From CAZCDS01 sp964497585 (GTDB taxonomy: Bacteria > Desulfobacterota > Desulfomonilia > Desulfomonilales > Desulfomonilaceae): a stretch of 64,000 nucleotides of DNA. Location: positions 14,141 through 78,140 of the forward strand of contig CAZCDS010000028.1 in NCBI GenBank assembly GCA_964497585.1, read 5' to 3'. Positions 8,999-17,896 of this stretch are shown piece after piece. The translations under genes were made by a program, and so were the position numbers. The stretch's first letter is position 1. Every line of letters starts with the position of its first letter. Under the pieces are notes generated by a model, which made no database searches, was not told the DNA's origin, and saw only the letters and a list, made by a program, of their open reading frames with translations.

Positions 8999-9403
8999 TC
9001 AGCTTTTTTGCCTCATATTCCTTTCGATGAAATCCACGATGGATCCGGTGAGCGATCCTCCTCTAAAGACTTCATGCACTCCCATCCGTTTCATGACCGG
9101 AATGTCCTCGGGCGGGAATGAGCCACCAACGACGAGGAGAACGTCATCGAGGCCGTTTCGTTTCATCTCATCCACGATCTGTGGAGTGTACACCAAATGC
9201 TCTCCTGAAAGGTAGCTCAATCCGATTACATCGGCATCTTCGTCCATTGCGGCACGGATAATGCCCTCGGGCATCTGGTACATGCCAAGGTAGACCACCT
9301 CCATGCCGGCCTCCTTCAACAGGGAGGCCACCACCTTGGCACCTCGGTCGTGACCGTCAAGCCCGACCTTGCTGAGCACCACCTTTATTTTCTGTTTTCC
9401 CAC
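8999..9403 (-). CDS. B12-binding small subunit of an acyl-CoA mutase
   Basis: This is a separate cobalamin-binding domain of the methylmalonyl-CoA mutase superfamily. It shows the base-off signature LDGHDRGAKVVA (the His is the lower axial cobalt ligand), GLSYLSGEHL for the S-x-L motif, and VVGGSFP for the GG motif. The GTG at 9403 is preferred (GGAG about 8 bases upstream); a TTG at 9436 would overlap the large-subunit stop. About 134 residues is normal for a free B12 subunit. It needs the large subunit next door for catalysis. The substrate is not set by this subunit. Confidence 0.92.
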   Translation of the reverse strand: MGKQKIKVVLSKVGLDGHDRGAKVVASLLKEAGMEVVYLGMYQMPEGIIRAAMDEDADVIGLSYLSGEHLVYTPQIVDEMKRNGLDDVLLVVGGSFPPEDIPVMKRMGVHEVFRGGSLTGSIVDFIERNMRQKS

Positions 9404-9428
9404 TGTGTCGCTCTCCTGCACCGGCAGT

Positions 9429-11126
9429 TCAGTCAAAGGGGGATTCCAGGACGCCCATGGGATCGTATGAGTATCCGAAGACCTGACGGACCGTGCCCAG
9501 GAGTTCGGCGGTGGTGGCGTAGGCCTCCGTCGCCCGAATCATGGCGGGAAGCGTGTTCTTTCCCGCGGCCGCGTCGTCCCGCAGCCGCTTGATCGCGTCG
9601 CTGAGTCCGGCGGGATCCCTGGTCTTCTTTAACTCAATGACCTCTTCGATCTGGCGCCGGGCCGATTGTTCCGCGACACGCTGGACTCCCAATGGTGTCT
9701 CATTCTCGGGCTCTGAGGTGAAGACGTTCACGCCGACGACGAGCTTCTCTCCCTGGTCGATTTCCTTCTGGCGAGCCACGGCCTCCATCTCGAAACGGCG
9801 GTCGAGCCACTCCGTTCTGATCGCCTCTTCCATACCGCCCAGCTCTTCGACCTCTTTCATGATCTTCATGGCCTCCTCCTCCACCATGTCGGTGAGGCTC
9901 TCAACGTAGTACGAGCCTCCCAGGGGATCGGCCACATTCGTCACTCCCGTCTCGTACGCGAGGATCTGTTGGGTCCGCAGGGCCTGCAGGTGTCCCTTTT
10001 CCGTCGGCAGACACATCGGCTCATCGTACGAACAGCAATGGAGCGATTGGACTCCACCGAGCACTGCGGCGAGAGCCTCATAGGAGATGCGCACGATGTT
10101 GTTGAGCGGTTGCTGAGGAATCAAAGAGCACCCCGCGGTATGAACTGCGAAGCGAAACTGCATGGACCGAGGCGCTTTGGCGTGGTATTTCTCCTTGAGC
10201 AGTCGGGCCCACATCCGCCTCGCCGCTCGGATCTTCGCGATTTCCTCGAAAAAATCCACATGACAGGAAACGTAGAAGGTGAATCTCTGCGCAAATTCGT
10301 CTATGTCGAGTCCCCGCCGCAGAAGCTCGTCAATGTAACACATGGCGATACCGAAACCGAACGCCACTTCCTGCGGCGCAGTGATGCCTTGCTCTCTCAG
10401 GTCGTACATGTTGACCGTGGTGTAGTACCACTTGGGCATTTCCCGGGTGCAGAATTCCATGACGTCCGCGCCGAGTTTTATGGACAGATCCAACGGACAC
10501 GCGGGCCGGAACCCACAGTACCGGAAATGAACGGGATCGTTCTGGATGGATCCGCGCAATTTACTGATATCATAGCCCTTGTCGCGTGCCACAGCCACGT
10601 ACTGGGCCATGGTGGGAGCTGCGGCCGTGGACGCGGTGATCAGCGACCAACTGACCTTGTCCAGAGGAATGTCCCCCACCAGGGTTTCCATGTCTTTGAT
10701 TGATGTGATGTTGACCCCGGTCAGGCCGACTTCCTTCTGGGCCCAGGGATGGTCCGCGTCGAGTCCCATCTCGTAGGTCACGTCCGCTATGGTGTTCAAA
10801 CCCGACCCGCCCTGCTCGTAACAGAACGCCGCGCGCTCGTGGGTGTCCGCGGGTGAGCCGATACCGACCACCTCTCTGCGCGTCCAGTAGCGTCCCCGGA
10901 ACATGTTGCGGTGAATCCCGCGGGTAAAGGGGAACTCGCCCGCGTCTCCTATGTCCTCCCGGTAGTTCTCTGAGGACCTATCTTGCGGGGTATAGATCTC
11001 CTTCGTTTCGAATCCGGACCAGGTTCTCAGGCTCTGAGGACGCTCATAGTATGACGTGAGATAATCGTCCCAATTGACTTCGTCACGTTCCCGAGGTGTC
11101 GCCTCAGTCGATCGCCGGCGGCTCAT
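9429..11126 (-). CDS. Divergent B12-dependent acyl-CoA mutase, large (substrate-binding) subunit
   Basis: This is the TIM-barrel subunit of a carbon-skeleton mutase acting on a CoA thioester. The 565 residues keep the family frame: FPFTRG, SIQND, MPKW, DFFEEIAKIRAARRMWARL, QPLNNIVRI, DPLGGSYYVE. The ATG at 11126 has a GAGGAGGAGAAG site. Aligned by eye to the Propionibacterium methylmalonyl-CoA mutase, the pocket is rebuilt. Tyr75 becomes His, Thr77 Asn, Tyr89 Val, Ser114 Asn, Phe117 Ala, Arg207 Gly and His244 Asp, while Gln197 and Tyr243 remain. The motif R-x-H-x-Q-T reads RFAVHT, and HTNS reads HCCS. Arg207 holds the methylmalonyl carboxylate, so methylmalonyl-CoA is an unlikely substrate. 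The true substrate is unknown. No propionyl-CoA carboxylase or epimerase gene is nearby. Confidence 0.88.
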   Translation of the reverse strand: MSRRRSTEATPRERDEVNWDDYLTSYYERPQSLRTWSGFETKEIYTPQDRSSENYREDIGDAGEFPFTRGIHRNMFRGRYWTRREVVGIGSPADTHERAAFCYEQGGSGLNTIADVTYEMGLDADHPWAQKEVGLTGVNITSIKDMETLVGDIPLDKVSWSLITASTAAAPTMAQYVAVARDKGYDISKLRGSIQNDPVHFRYCGFRPACPLDLSIKLGADVMEFCTREMPKWYYTTVNMYDLREQGITAPQEVAFGFGIAMCYIDELLRRGLDIDEFAQRFTFYVSCHVDFFEEIAKIRAARRMWARLLKEKYHAKAPRSMQFRFAVHTAGCSLIPQQPLNNIVRISYEALAAVLGGVQSLHCCSYDEPMCLPTEKGHLQALRTQQILAYETGVTNVADPLGGSYYVESLTDMVEEEAMKIMKEVEELGGMEEAIRTEWLDRRFEMEAVARQKEIDQGEKLVVGVNVFTSEPENETPLGVQRVAEQSARRQIEEVIELKKTRDPAGLSDAIKRLRDDAAAGKNTLPAMIRATEAYATTAELLGTVRQVFGYSYDPMGVLESPFD

Positions 11127-11164
11127 CTTCTCCTCCTCTTCTCCAGGAGCCTGACACGCGTGCA

Positions 11165-11413
11165 CTATGCCCGATACCAAACCTGCTCGCTTGGTCTTTC
11201 ATCGGAAACGAGTGCGGTTGTCGCAATGCACAAGTTCCATACGTCCATCTCCCCAGGCAGGGCCATTTCCATGATGAGAAAGTCCGGGGCGGTCTGAACC
11301 GCCTCTTCTTCCGTCATGACCTTACCGGCCACCTCATATCCGGTTGTTTCCAGCCGTTTCTCCGGATCTCCGCCGATTACCGGCTCGTCTGCAACGCTCA
11401 GGATGCACGCCAT
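11165..11413 (-). pseudogene. Degenerate response-regulator receiver domain
   Basis: An 82-residue reading frame resembles the first two thirds of a CheY-type receiver: ILSVADEP where VVDDEP is expected, then GYEVAGKVMTEEEAV and DFLIMEMALPGEMD where L-I-x-D-M-x-L-P is expected. One acidic-pocket Asp is Ala and the phosphoacceptor Asp is Glu. The frame then loses similarity before the Thr/Lys motifs. A good ribosome-binding site (GGAGG, 7 bases before the ATG) is still present. It lies 17 bases after a histidine kinase gene, so it is probably the decayed partner regulator of that kinase. It might also be a retained phosphorylation-blind domain. Confidence 0.6.
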
Positions 11414-11430
11414 ATTCGATCCTCCGTCTC

Positions 11431-13323
11431 CTACGACCTGTGCAATTCCTTGAATCTGATCAGAACCGTCGTGCCCGCGTTTGCGGAGATCTCAATCCGG
11501 CCGTGAAGCATCTTTACAAATGCATCAACGAGGTCCAAGCCCAGTGAATCGGGAGCATCCCAGTTGATCTCTTTGCCGATACCGGCTCCGTCATCTTTCA
11601 CCTTCAATTCGAATTCATCTTCGTCCATTCTCCGTATGGATATACCGATTTCGCCCTTGCGTTCGTCGGGAAAGGCGTGCTTGAGGCAATTTGAGACCAG
11701 TTCGTTGACTATCATGCCGAGGGGAATGGCGGTGTCAAGCCCGAATGAGACATCGACAATCTCTCGGCTGAGATGTATTCTCCCGCCCGTTTCAGGCGAT
11801 TCCCCGACAAGATGGTCAACGAGACTGCCTACGTAGTCATCGATATCGAGCGTGGCAAGGCTCTCGGATCGGTAGAGTCGCTCGTGGGCCTCGGCCATGG
11901 ACCTCACCCGCGCCTGGGTCTCCTCGAACATCCGTCTATGGAACTCGTCCGCAGCGTAGTCTGACTGTAAACTGAGCAGGCTGTGGATGACGTTGAGATT
12001 ATTTTTGACCCGATGATGTACCTCGCGCAGGAGGACCTCCTTTTCCCTCAATGACTCTTCAATCTGTCGTTCCGCGATCTTTCGGTCGGTGATGTCGGTA
12101 AGAACTGCAAGGTATTGTATTCTCTGTCCATGTAAGCCCGGCTGAGCAACCGCCGACATGAGCGCGTCGATAACCCCGCCGCTCTTCTTCAGCACTTGCA
12201 CCGGGAGGTCTCGTGCTTGACCGCTTTGAAAGAGTTCCGGAAGGTGAATCGCGGCGGCCAACTCCGGTGATTCCCCTGTCAAGAACTCCAATATGTTGCG
12301 TCCAAGAACCTCATCCCTGTTGTACCCAAGTATCTCCAGGCAATAATCGTTTACACCTTCTATGCGGCCGACCTGATCGACCGAGAAAAGCAGCGCCGGA
12401 GTCCTTTGATAAAGAACCCGATATTTCTCTTCGCTTTCACGAAGCGCATCCTTCTCCCGGTTGAGTTCTCGGAAGAGGAGATTGTACGGGTTCCTCAAGC
12501 CCGTTTCAATGACTGCCTTGTACAGGGCGTAGAATGCTATGAGTTTGAAATAATGTCCAATAAGGTTGGAGAGGCCGTATACGCTGACATAGAAGGTAAA
12601 AGCCAGTTCCGATCCTATCGTGAGGAAGAAGGAAACCGCCAACAAGAGGAAGACGCGTCGATCGAAGTGTCGGCGAATCCTCACGAGCAGGAGCAGCCCG
12701 GCGACGAGCATGATGCAAATCACGTACTCGCTGATCTTCTTGAACGCGGTCAGGCCGACTCCTTCCACATAGCAGTTCGGAAAGATCTGCCACCAGAAGA
12801 TAGAGGCCAAGATCAGGGCAGAGATGACCGTGAACGCCCCGAGAACCCGATAGGGCCTTAGTGCTCTGCTGAAAAAGAGTGGAGCCGCCAGAATCGAACC
12901 ACTTTGCAGGTATCTCGCTGCAATCCAAAGTTGCGTCGGCAGGTTTGCGCCGCCGATCTGAACAACGCCCATCCCCTTATATGTGACCGCGTGGATCAGA
13001 TCGAATCCTGCAACAAAGAAGTAGGCTATACTGAGGAACAACAGGTAGTTGTTGTCCATCATCCGACGGGCGTTCCAGGCTATGAAAAAGAAGGTGCATG
13101 CCACCACAACCGAGAACACCTCGACGACAGTGTGGAACAACAGATAATTGTACTCACTTGCAACGTACAAGCCGACGAGCAGCAGGACTGCAAGTGCCAC
13201 ACCCCCGACTGACCGACTGGTCACGGAAAGCTCGTCAGGCTCTCCGTCATGGATACCCCGCCCCACGGATTCTCCGCGGAATTGCGGACTCGGCCCCCCT
13301 GTCGTTGAACCCCCTTTTTTCAT
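11431..13323 (-). CDS. MASE3-PAS-HisKA_2 sensor histidine kinase
   Basis: A membrane sensor kinase of 630 residues. A MASE3 integral sensor domain with about eight helices fills residues 35-290. A PAS domain follows at about 305-420, then the HisKA_2 dimerisation helix REVHHRVKNNLNVI (phospho-His near 436) and a HATPase_c domain with NELVSNCLKHAF and a DDGAGI box. The ATG at 13323 has GGAGAGG 6 bases upstream; longer in-frame starts lack this. The ligand of MASE3 is not known. The kinase core is close to that of the gene at 35858-38236, so the two are likely paralogues. It precedes the decayed receiver at 11165-11413. Confidence 0.9.
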   Translation of the reverse strand: MKKGGSTTGGPSPQFRGESVGRGIHDGEPDELSVTSRSVGGVALAVLLLVGLYVASEYNYLLFHTVVEVFSVVVACTFFFIAWNARRMMDNNYLLFLSIAYFFVAGFDLIHAVTYKGMGVVQIGGANLPTQLWIAARYLQSGSILAAPLFFSRALRPYRVLGAFTVISALILASIFWWQIFPNCYVEGVGLTAFKKISEYVICIMLVAGLLLLVRIRRHFDRRVFLLLAVSFFLTIGSELAFTFYVSVYGLSNLIGHYFKLIAFYALYKAVIETGLRNPYNLLFRELNREKDALRESEEKYRVLYQRTPALLFSVDQVGRIEGVNDYCLEILGYNRDEVLGRNILEFLTGESPELAAAIHLPELFQSGQARDLPVQVLKKSGGVIDALMSAVAQPGLHGQRIQYLAVLTDITDRKIAERQIEESLREKEVLLREVHHRVKNNLNVIHSLLSLQSDYAADEFHRRMFEETQARVRSMAEAHERLYRSESLATLDIDDYVGSLVDHLVGESPETGGRIHLSREIVDVSFGLDTAIPLGMIVNELVSNCLKHAFPDERKGEIGISIRRMDEDEFELKVKDDGAGIGKEINWDAPDSLGLDLVDAFVKMLHGRIEISANAGTTVLIRFKELHRS

Positions 13324-13773
13324 GAGCCTCTCCGACGTCAGGAAAACGAGTAAGCTTGAGTCCAACCGGACCCCCACCAACCCCAGTGCTTTACCGTAAC
13401 GGTCCGCGGGAAACCAGTCAAGGAAAACGGAACCGATACCTCCGGGAGAACGGCGTGATACGAGCTGAAGCAATCGTTCGGCCCCTAGGGATAAGGGAGA
13501 CCCTGGAGAATGTCATTCCGAGTCCTGTGGGTTGCGGGATGAAGGACATCTCTACGATTACCAGGACCGTGATTCCTCAGCTCTTTCACTTCTCGCAGCG
13601 ACACGGAGACCAACCGCCCTCCCCTCGCGTATCTGAAGTCCTGTCCGAGTCACCCAAAGATCGGTTGACCGGGAAACTTCCTCCGGAGTATGTTGCGAGA
13701 CGAGACTAATAGCCTTGCCAAGCCCTTAGCATCGCCCACCGCGTGGAGCCCAAACGAGCGAGGAGGTCGATAA
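13324..13773. other. Intergenic region between divergent genes
   Basis: About 450 bases between the MASE3 kinase (minus) and the TIGR04076 gene (plus). Both promoters should lie here, but I see no clear consensus boxes and no convincing small gene. Confidence 0.4.
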
Positions 13774-14094
13774 ATGTCGTCCGAAACGACCAAATGCAAG
13801 ATCACGGTGCTCAAGCGAACCATCAACCAGGACTTGATCGAAGAATATCTGGAGAAGCCGGACACACATCCCGGCCCATGTGACTATCTCAGCGAAGGAC
13901 AGGAGTTCGTGGTAGAGCAGGTGTGGGCCCCGCCGGAAGGTTTCTGCCCGTGGGCCTGGGCGGACATACGGAGGGACATCCTGCACGTTGTGGGAGGCGG
14001 CACCTTCCCGGGCATGAAACGTCCCGGTCTTATTATTAGCGGCTGCTCCGATTGGTTCAGGCCGGTGATCTTCAAGCTCGAAGCGATCGAGTGA
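13774..14094 (+). CDS. TIGR04076-family protein
   Basis: A 106-residue cytosolic protein of unknown function. It matches the TIGR04076 pattern: CKITVLKRTINQDLIEEYL at the N-terminus, a C-x-L-x-E-G-Q-E-F segment, the conserved GFCPWAWADIRRDI, a GGGTFP turn, and a C-terminal RPVIFKLEAIE. Four conserved Cys residues (including FCPW and SGCSDW) suggest a metal or redox role, which is not established for the family. A strong GAGGAGG site precedes the ATG. It appears monocistronic. Confidence 0.85.
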   Translation: MSSETTKCKITVLKRTINQDLIEEYLEKPDTHPGPCDYLSEGQEFVVEQVWAPPEGFCPWAWADIRRDILHVVGGGTFPGMKRPGLIISGCSDWFRPVIFKLEAIE

Positions 14095-14418
14095 TCCGGG
14101 CCGGCGCCTATCCTCTGGCCTTTCAACTCCGATTTCATGCTCGCGGCTTCAACGGCGTTGAGGCGCGAGACGGATCTCCGGGCCCAGTCATCTGGGTTTT
14201 TCTTATGACCATTTCTGCCGCGTCCTGGACGGCCTGCGGAGAAGCGCAAGAAATCAACCCCAACGCGACACCCGGGCAGCCGGGTGCGTTTCCCTGTCAG
14301 CCTCCTTGATATGAGGTTGAGGGACTGTCTCGCTTTCCGCGAATCCTTCACCGATATGCTGCATCGAATTGGTATTAGGAGGGGTTACGTTCCTTGGTGA
14401 TTACCGTGTAAGGAGCCG
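14095..14418. other. Intergenic region
   Basis: About 325 bases after the TIGR04076 gene. I find no gene or hairpin terminator here. Overlapping minus-strand frames have no recognisable product. Confidence 0.35.
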
Positions 14419-14556
14419 ATGATTGTGGCTGATGCGAGGCTGCCTTTGTATACCGGTGCTCCGGCTGGAGAAAGCCTCCTCAAGCGGACCGTGAAAGATT
14501 TCATCAGCTGGGTCAAAGCTTTCGACAATGGTGCAGAAAGGAACGAGCAATGTTAG
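14419..14556 (+). CDS. Possible 45-residue leader peptide ahead of peroxiredoxin gene
   Basis: An ATG at 14419 with AGGAG four bases upstream opens a 45-codon frame that ends at the TAG at 14554-14556. The stop overlaps the start of the peroxiredoxin-like gene at 14550 by 7 bases. The peptide (starting MIVADARLPLYTGAP, ending AERNEQC) resembles nothing I know. The ribosome-binding site and the overlap suggest translational coupling, but the frame is short and could be chance. Confidence 0.3.
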   Translation: MIVADARLPLYTGAPAGESLLKRTVKDFISWVKAFDNGAERNEQC

Positions 14557-15437
14557 AGAGCAACTTTTCCCGCAGAGCGGCACTGCGTGTTCGGGAACAG
14601 ATAAGGGTTCCGCAGACGATAAAGGAGATACATAAGCTCCAGTGGGCCGAAGCGGTGCTGTCCGGAGATGACGAAACTGCCCGCATCTCATGGGAGAGCT
14701 ATCGACGAGCCGCCCTCTCGGATGTAGGAACTCCCTGGCTCACCCGGAATCTTGCCGAACTGAGAGGCACTGTCAGGCAGGCAATTCCCTCTGCGACGCT
14801 GGCAATTCAGGATCGAGCAGTGATTGAACTGGAACGATCGGGAATTGCTGAGACATGTTTGAGAGCCGGTGATACGGCGCCCGATTTCGCCCTCCCCAAC
14901 GTGTGGGGCAGGATCGTCTCCCTGGGCGACTTGGTGAAGAAGGGACCCTTGATCGTAAATTTCTACCGGGGCAACTGGTGTCCGTTTTGTAATTCTGAGC
15001 TGCGACATCTTGAGGACAAACTCCCCCGGATCGCGGAGCTTGGAGCGAATCTGGTCTCCATTTCGCCCCAGACGCTGGATCAATCCATGGCGACGGCGGA
15101 GAAGATAAACCTTTCTCACCAGGTGCTCAGCGATCCAGGAAATCAGGTCGCCCGGCGGTTCGGTATCGTCTTCACGCTGCCGGGATCGCTGAGACCAATC
15201 TTCGAGGATACGGGCGTGGATCTTCGGGATTACAACGGCGACGATACCTTTGAGCTGCCGTTACCCGCAACATTCGTAATAGACGGAAACCGGACGATTC
15301 GTATGGCTTTTACTGAGGCCGACCATACCGAACGGATCGATCCGGAACTCGTGATCGAACTCATCCAAAAGATGGTTGCGGTGGAGAGGGGCTCCTCGAG
15401 TACCCTTGAATTGCCCCAAGATTTGCTCGCCGCTTGA
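14550..15437 (+). CDS. Peroxiredoxin-like (AhpC/TSA) protein
   Basis: A thiol-dependent peroxidase-like protein of 295 residues. A helical N-terminal extension (1-105) precedes a thioredoxin-fold peroxiredoxin domain beginning GDTAPDFALPN. The active-site segment is FYRGNWCPFC, with Cys at about 144 and 147, typical of the 'peroxiredoxin-like family' that has CxxC instead of the classic resolving Cys. The later segments VSISPQTLDQS and PLPATFVID fit the fold. It likely reduces peroxides for oxygen tolerance in an anaerobe; reductant and substrate cannot be read from sequence. The ATG has AAGGAACGAG just upstream. Confidence 0.85.
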   Translation: MLESNFSRRAALRVREQIRVPQTIKEIHKLQWAEAVLSGDDETARISWESYRRAALSDVGTPWLTRNLAELRGTVRQAIPSATLAIQDRAVIELERSGIAETCLRAGDTAPDFALPNVWGRIVSLGDLVKKGPLIVNFYRGNWCPFCNSELRHLEDKLPRIAELGANLVSISPQTLDQSMATAEKINLSHQVLSDPGNQVARRFGIVFTLPGSLRPIFEDTGVDLRDYNGDDTFELPLPATFVIDGNRTIRMAFTEADHTERIDPELVIELIQKMVAVERGSSSTLELPQDLLAA

Positions 15438-15754
15438 CCGCATCCGTCGCCAGACGTGTCAAGTGCCAGGCCTATACGACACAAGGGCTCGTGGGCATCC
15501 TGTCAGGAGAAGAAGACTACGCCTTTTGAAAAAAGGAGCTTGCTCCAGGCTAATTCAAATAGCCACTGTCACTGACGGTTCTACCGGAAGGGATCACTCA
15601 CGGTGATCTTCGTTGCCTGGCGCATTCAAAGGAACAGCCTCCTGGTGGATGCGTCCGACCGAGTTCAATCACTGGCCACGATGTCACGTTCTCCTGCGAA
15701 ATGTCGGCTCCCCTCTTAACAATCGGCTCCTTTTCCAAGTCGGATCAGATCCGA
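15438..15754. other. Intergenic region between convergent genes
   Basis: About 317 bases between the peroxiredoxin-like gene and the converging M50-like gene. A short palindrome GGAGCTTGCTCC at 15535-15546 is followed on the minus strand by a T-run (15534-15529). It could terminate the minus-strand gene, but the stem is only 4-5 bp. Confidence 0.35.
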
Positions 15755-16495
15755 TCAGGAACGGTAGGCAACCCGGAGACTCATGACGAGAATCAGAAAA
15801 GATGATACGGCCAACAATGCTCCCCAGAACCAATTGGGAAGCCAGAGTGCCTGCTGAATCTGAGCCGTATCGGAAATACCGAGAGGACCCGCGGAGTAGG
15901 TGAACAGGTACGAGACTTGACGGTAGGTGCTGATGCAGGCCTGGACGCCGAGGAGCTGAACGGCAAATTTTTGCGTTCGTGGTGACCCCTTCGAAGCAAC
16001 GGCGAGTATGATCAGGCCGATAACGGGAATAGCAATGCATCCAAACAAGGACCTCACCCAAACAACTGTTGAAATAAGCAGAAAGGCGCCCAGCAATTTC
16101 AAGCAGAGAGACGCGGACCTGGTGTTGCGCGAAGCTATTATCAAACTTGCTCCCGCCACCGGTGGCCCCAGAGGTCCAGCCGCGGCCACCAAGGCTCGCC
16201 CGATCCGATCCAGGAACAGTGGCCCGCTGTAAGACGCCAAACCTGAACCGTCTGAGAAGATGAGCAGCTTCCTGAAGTGTCCTCCCAGGAGTAGAGCGGC
16301 CAAACCGTGAGCCATCTCGTGAAACCAGGTTGCCAAAATGGTGAAGGGGTAGAGAAGGTAATTTCCGCCAGGCAAATGCCATACGAGAACAGTCCCAACC
16401 GCCACTGCCATGAGCCAGGCAAATCCGTGACGTCCAACCGCTCGAACAGAGTTGCGGTCCATCAACAAGTGAGAATCCTCAAGACGTCTGGACAT
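15755..16495 (-). CDS. M50-like membrane metallopeptidase
   Basis: A predicted zinc-dependent intramembrane protease of 246 residues. The HExxH motif is HEMAH at about 59-63 within a membrane helix, followed by GLAALLLGGHFRKL and a GSGLASYSG segment. This is the layout of M50B-like ('site-2-protease-like') membrane proteins found in many bacteria. About six hydrophobic segments are visible. I cannot point to a clear NPDG-type third ligand; an Asp in the last third may serve. No PDZ domain is present. It is divergent from the fni gene and has no obvious partner; the ribosome-binding site is weak (GAAAG). Confidence 0.75.
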   Translation of the reverse strand: MSRRLEDSHLLMDRNSVRAVGRHGFAWLMAVAVGTVLVWHLPGGNYLLYPFTILATWFHEMAHGLAALLLGGHFRKLLIFSDGSGLASYSGPLFLDRIGRALVAAAGPLGPPVAGASLIIASRNTRSASLCLKLLGAFLLISTVVWVRSLFGCIAIPVIGLIILAVASKGSPRTQKFAVQLLGVQACISTYRQVSYLFTYSAGPLGISDTAQIQQALWLPNWFWGALLAVSSFLILVMSLRVAYRS

Positions 16496-16840
16496 GTGAC
16501 GTTCTTTCGCCGCGAGGCCATTTCGGCAAGAATATGCATGGGCTGCAACACGATCGACGAGAAACCGCGGCCGCTTTTTGCCATTGGAATCTCACCATAG
16601 GTCACGTTGGGATCCCTGACAACACTTTTCACCTTTGCAGTCTTTCTCCCCTTATGACATTGACCGGAAGGGCCAGGGCCGGGTAAATTGAGAAACTACC
16701 CGAGAGACCCTTTTCGCCTCCGAATGTTTGGGATCGCTTTGAGGGCCGTGGGAGAACGGTCAGCCATCCATCGTGCGGTTTGGTTGTCGGGAAACGTGCA
16801 GTCTGCAGCGAGCGCGGAATTGTTTGAGGAGACTTCTACC
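16496..16840. other. Divergent intergenic region
   Basis: About 345 bases between the M50-like gene and fni. It should carry two promoters; no clear consensus boxes are visible. An in-frame extension of fni from 16688 lacks conservation and is not accepted as coding. Confidence 0.35.
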
Positions 16841-17896
16841 GTGTCCACATCGTCCAGAAAATCGGATCACCTTCAAATCTGTGTGGAGAAAGATGTCGAG
16901 TTCATCAAAACCAATGGTTTTGAGCGCTACGAGTTCGAGGCACCTGCTGTACCCGGACTGAATCCCGCGGACATCGACACATCCGCAGAGTTTCTCGGAA
17001 GAGTGTTCGATTTGCCCTTCTTCATCGAGGCCATGACCGGAGGAACTCCGGATGCACAAGACATAAACAGGAATCTGGCTCGAGCGGCACAGAAACTGAA
17101 TATCGGGATGGGACTCGGATCACAGCGTCCCATGTGGGAAGATCCCTCGCTCACCGGGACATACTCTGTCCGGGACGTTGCCCCGGACATTTTCCTGCTC
17201 AGCAACATAGGAGCGTCAAACCTTCCTCGTTTCAGTATCGATGACATTGCAGCCATGGTCAGGTCCGTAGAGGCCGACGGCCTGGCTGTTCATCTCAACC
17301 CTGTCCAGGAGATGGTTCAGACGGAAGGGGACAGGGACTGGACCGAGGTTCCTCAAGCCATTGAAAGGATCTGCCGAGGGGTCGATTTCCCGGTCATCAT
17401 CAAAGAGGTCGGTTGCGGAATTTCCGGTCCCGTGGCAAAGCTCTTGGAACGCGCGGGAGCTGCCTGCCTCGACGTTGCCGGCGCAGGAGGAACCTGCTTT
17501 GCCAGAGTCGAGCACTACCGGGGAGCCGACAGCGCGCAGTCCTTTTTCGAGTGGGGTATTCCCACCGCGGAATCGCTACGTATCTGCCGTGAGGCGGTGG
17601 ATATACCGCTCATTGCATCCGGTGGCATAAGAACAGGTGTGGAGTGCGCCAAGGCTCTTGCCATGGAAACCTCTTTGGTCGGTTTTGCGCTGCCTCTCCT
17701 TCTGCCGGCCATGGAATCCGAAAGAGCGGTCATCGAGAGAATCGGGGTGTTCACCCAGGAACTGAGAAAAGCGATGCTTCTGGTTGGAGCGCAAAACATC
17801 GATCAACTCCAGAGGACAAGAATTGTGGCATACGGCGCAGGAGAGTCCCCTCCTCACGGGACGCCCGGCAACGGGCCGGAGGACGGTTCCCCATGA
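16841..17896 (+). CDS. fni: Type 2 isopentenyl-diphosphate delta-isomerase (FMN-dependent)
   Basis: It interconverts isopentenyl and dimethylallyl diphosphate using reduced FMN, supplying isoprenoid precursors in the cytosol. The 351-residue reading from the GTG at 16841 begins VSTSSRKSDHLQICVEKDVE, the family N-terminus, with GAGGAG nine bases upstream. Conserved blocks are FIEAMTGGTPDAQ, HLNPVQEMVQTEGDRDW, KEVGCGIS, DVAGAGGTCFARVE and the FMN-phosphate loop ASGGIRTGVECAKAL. The longer in-frame reading from 16688 adds an unrelated leader. It appears to be a single gene unit. KEVGCG and GGTCFA differ slightly from the usual KEVGFG and GGTSWA. Confidence 0.92.
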   Translation: MSTSSRKSDHLQICVEKDVEFIKTNGFERYEFEAPAVPGLNPADIDTSAEFLGRVFDLPFFIEAMTGGTPDAQDINRNLARAAQKLNIGMGLGSQRPMWEDPSLTGTYSVRDVAPDIFLLSNIGASNLPRFSIDDIAAMVRSVEADGLAVHLNPVQEMVQTEGDRDWTEVPQAIERICRGVDFPVIIKEVGCGISGPVAKLLERAGAACLDVAGAGGTCFARVEHYRGADSAQSFFEWGIPTAESLRICREAVDIPLIASGGIRTGVECAKALAMETSLVGFALPLLLPAMESERAVIERIGVFTQELRKAMLLVGAQNIDQLQRTRIVAYGAGESPPHGTPGNGPEDGSP

